From Smallanthus sonchifolius (lineage: Eukaryota; Streptophyta; Magnoliopsida; Asterales; Asteraceae), in the NCBI GenBank assembly GCA_023525975.1, contig CM042032.1:15692001-15756000 (forward strand): a stretch of DNA of 64,000 nucleotides, written 5' to 3'. Both the position numbers and the translations under genes were made by a program. This document shows, in pieces, positions 62,994 through 64,000 of this stretch. A model generated the notes under the pieces. The model did no database searches. It worked only from the letters and a program-made list of their open reading frames with translations, and was not told the DNA's origin. Within the stretch, counting starts at the first letter, position 1; every line of letters starts with the position of its first letter.

Positions 62994-64000
62994 TGTAACA
63001 TTTCTGATTTTAGTATTCCTATTTCAATTCAATGTAATGCAATTTCAAGTTCTATACTCGTGCAATGTCTCATTATTTTCTCGCCGTAAATTTAATACAA
63101 TAATTCTATACAAATTCGCAAGTATTACTCGGATATATACATTTAAACGCTATACAAGAAACTATTTTATACAAACTTATCAAATCTGAAAAGTCAAGGA
63201 CTAAAGTTGAAAAATATCAAGAAACCCAAATTAGACACGGTCGCGCGACCTGCTTTGGAACGATCGCGCCCGGTGCTTAGGCACGGTCGCGCCTATTTTT
63301 GGCACGGTCGCGCCTGCGAAACAGCTGAATCGTAACTGCAACTTTAATCGCCCAATTGCTCGAATCCGTAACCGAATTACGTTATGCTTTCAAAAATAAT
63401 ACTGCCAATTATTCTCCTTTCATCCAATTAATCAAAATTCGTGAAACTCAAAGAAAATTCTCTCTTAAGCTTTCCAAGAACTAGAATTCGTATTTCAAAC
63501 CGAATCCTCTCAAATCCAGCAGTAAAGTCTCGATTCTCAGTCATCCCTGAAACTCCTGGACTATCTGCATTGACCGGAGTTGCAGCAAAGATCGCCGGAA
63601 CCCAAGCCGTCGACGCCGGAGCTTCCTCTTGACCATCATCTATCGATTCGCTTCTATTCAGGTTAATTGAATCCTCTAATTTATTCATTTCAATATCTGT
63701 ATCAAAAGCCCTCTGTTAATTGGGGCTTCCATCATAAGAATCGTCCTGAACTAGAATTCTCATATTGATAAAAAAAAGGATTTAATCGATTCCACTCTTA
63801 AACACGATTTCCATACAATTAATTTATATTATTAGACTCGTAATAACCCATTAATCAAAAGCCCTAACAATTCCATCGTTATAAATACAAGAATCTGTCA
63901 ATTCGTGTCTGATTTGGAAAAGACACGGTCGCGCTAATCATCTAGCGCGGCCGTGCCTCATTTAGCGCGGTCGTGCCGATTAGCAGCGCGGTCGTGTCCT
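62994..64000 (+). repeat. Chromovirus LTR (gypsy 1 family), incomplete at window edge
   Basis: Begins TGTAACATTTCTG and matches the reverse complement of the gypsy 1 LTR (AATTCAATGTAATGCAATTTC, the gccgtcgacgccgg block, TATAAATA at 63880-63887). GC-rich dyad clusters lie at 63236-63316 and 63920-64000. The bases before it, gtgtc, are the candidate target duplication. Frames 62938-63189, 63428-63688 and 63441-63632 fall in the LTR and are not genes. Confidence 0.9.

Larger units (their letters stand above)
61849..64000 (+). mobile_element. Sirevirus-like copia element H, 5' end, cut by chromovirus LTR
   Basis: LTR, primer site and the start of gag are present. A gypsy LTR begins at 62994 inside gag, and the rest lies beyond the window. 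H itself is inserted in the copia D linker. Confidence 0.85.

Noticed and set aside
63428..63688. ORFs of 86 and 63 residues on opposite strands
   Set aside because: Inside a chromovirus LTR; same block in gypsy 1 LTR gives a different frame.

Overview
This is a plant nuclear window made almost entirely of LTR retrotransposons nested inside one another. I found no intact host gene, tRNA, rRNA or CRISPR array. Ty1/copia and Ty3/gypsy pol genes, tRNA-iMet-type primer sites (TGGTATCAGAGC), an Athila-type primer site and chromodomain integrases point to a flowering plant. The overall style resembles large Asteraceae genomes, but that family-level guess rests on general familiarity and is weak.

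Layout, left to right. (1) 1-15509: copia element 'A' (minus, 5' LTR 15072-15509, rest runs off the left edge). It is split by a truncated gypsy piece (plus, 932-~3380) in its reverse transcriptase and by a chromovirus gypsy '1' (minus, 4984-12507) in its protease. (2) 15510-15918: unassigned. (3) 15919-~22513: chromovirus gypsy 'F' (minus, 3' LTR plus nearly complete gag-pol with several in-frame stops), fused without an LTR to (4) gypsy 'G' (minus, ~22514-32147), which is split by a shortened Sirevirus-like copia 'E' (minus, 23144-28703). (5) 32148-54530: Athila-like gypsy 'C' (plus), split by a 12.6-kb Sirevirus-like copia 'B' (plus, 38096-50731) with LTRs, gag, pol and a long env-like 3' ORF region. 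(6) 54531-61848: Sirevirus-like copia 'D' (minus), which cuts the Athila 3' LTR and carries a gypsy solo LTR (58707-60647, perfect 5-bp duplication CAATT). (7) 61849-62993: start of copia 'H' (plus, same family as E), cut by a chromovirus LTR (62994-64000) that runs off the right edge.

The genes form the usual gag / protease / reverse transcriptase-RNase H / integrase set of each element. Most are broken by stops, frameshifts, deletions or loss of catalytic residues. Only solo-LTR formation, internal deletion and illegitimate fusion appear to have acted since.

The most interesting signal is non-coding. Nearly every LTR family here carries a tandem array of short inverted repeats. One class is a 19-bp dyad, GCG-N-ACTT / 3-nt spacer / AAGT-N'-CGC, whose fourth base changes together with its partner (T:A, C:G, A:T). 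It occurs in Sirevirus-like copia elements, 13-18 bp upstream of the TATA box, and also in unrelated gypsy LTRs downstream of the TATA box. A second class (GCACG-NN-CGTGC) is shared by chromovirus and Athila LTRs. LTR pairs differ by loss of whole or half dyad units. A second notable find is a fragment that I read as the N-terminus of RNA polymerase II subunit RPB3, captured antisense in copia D and carrying an in-frame 66-bp tandem duplication.
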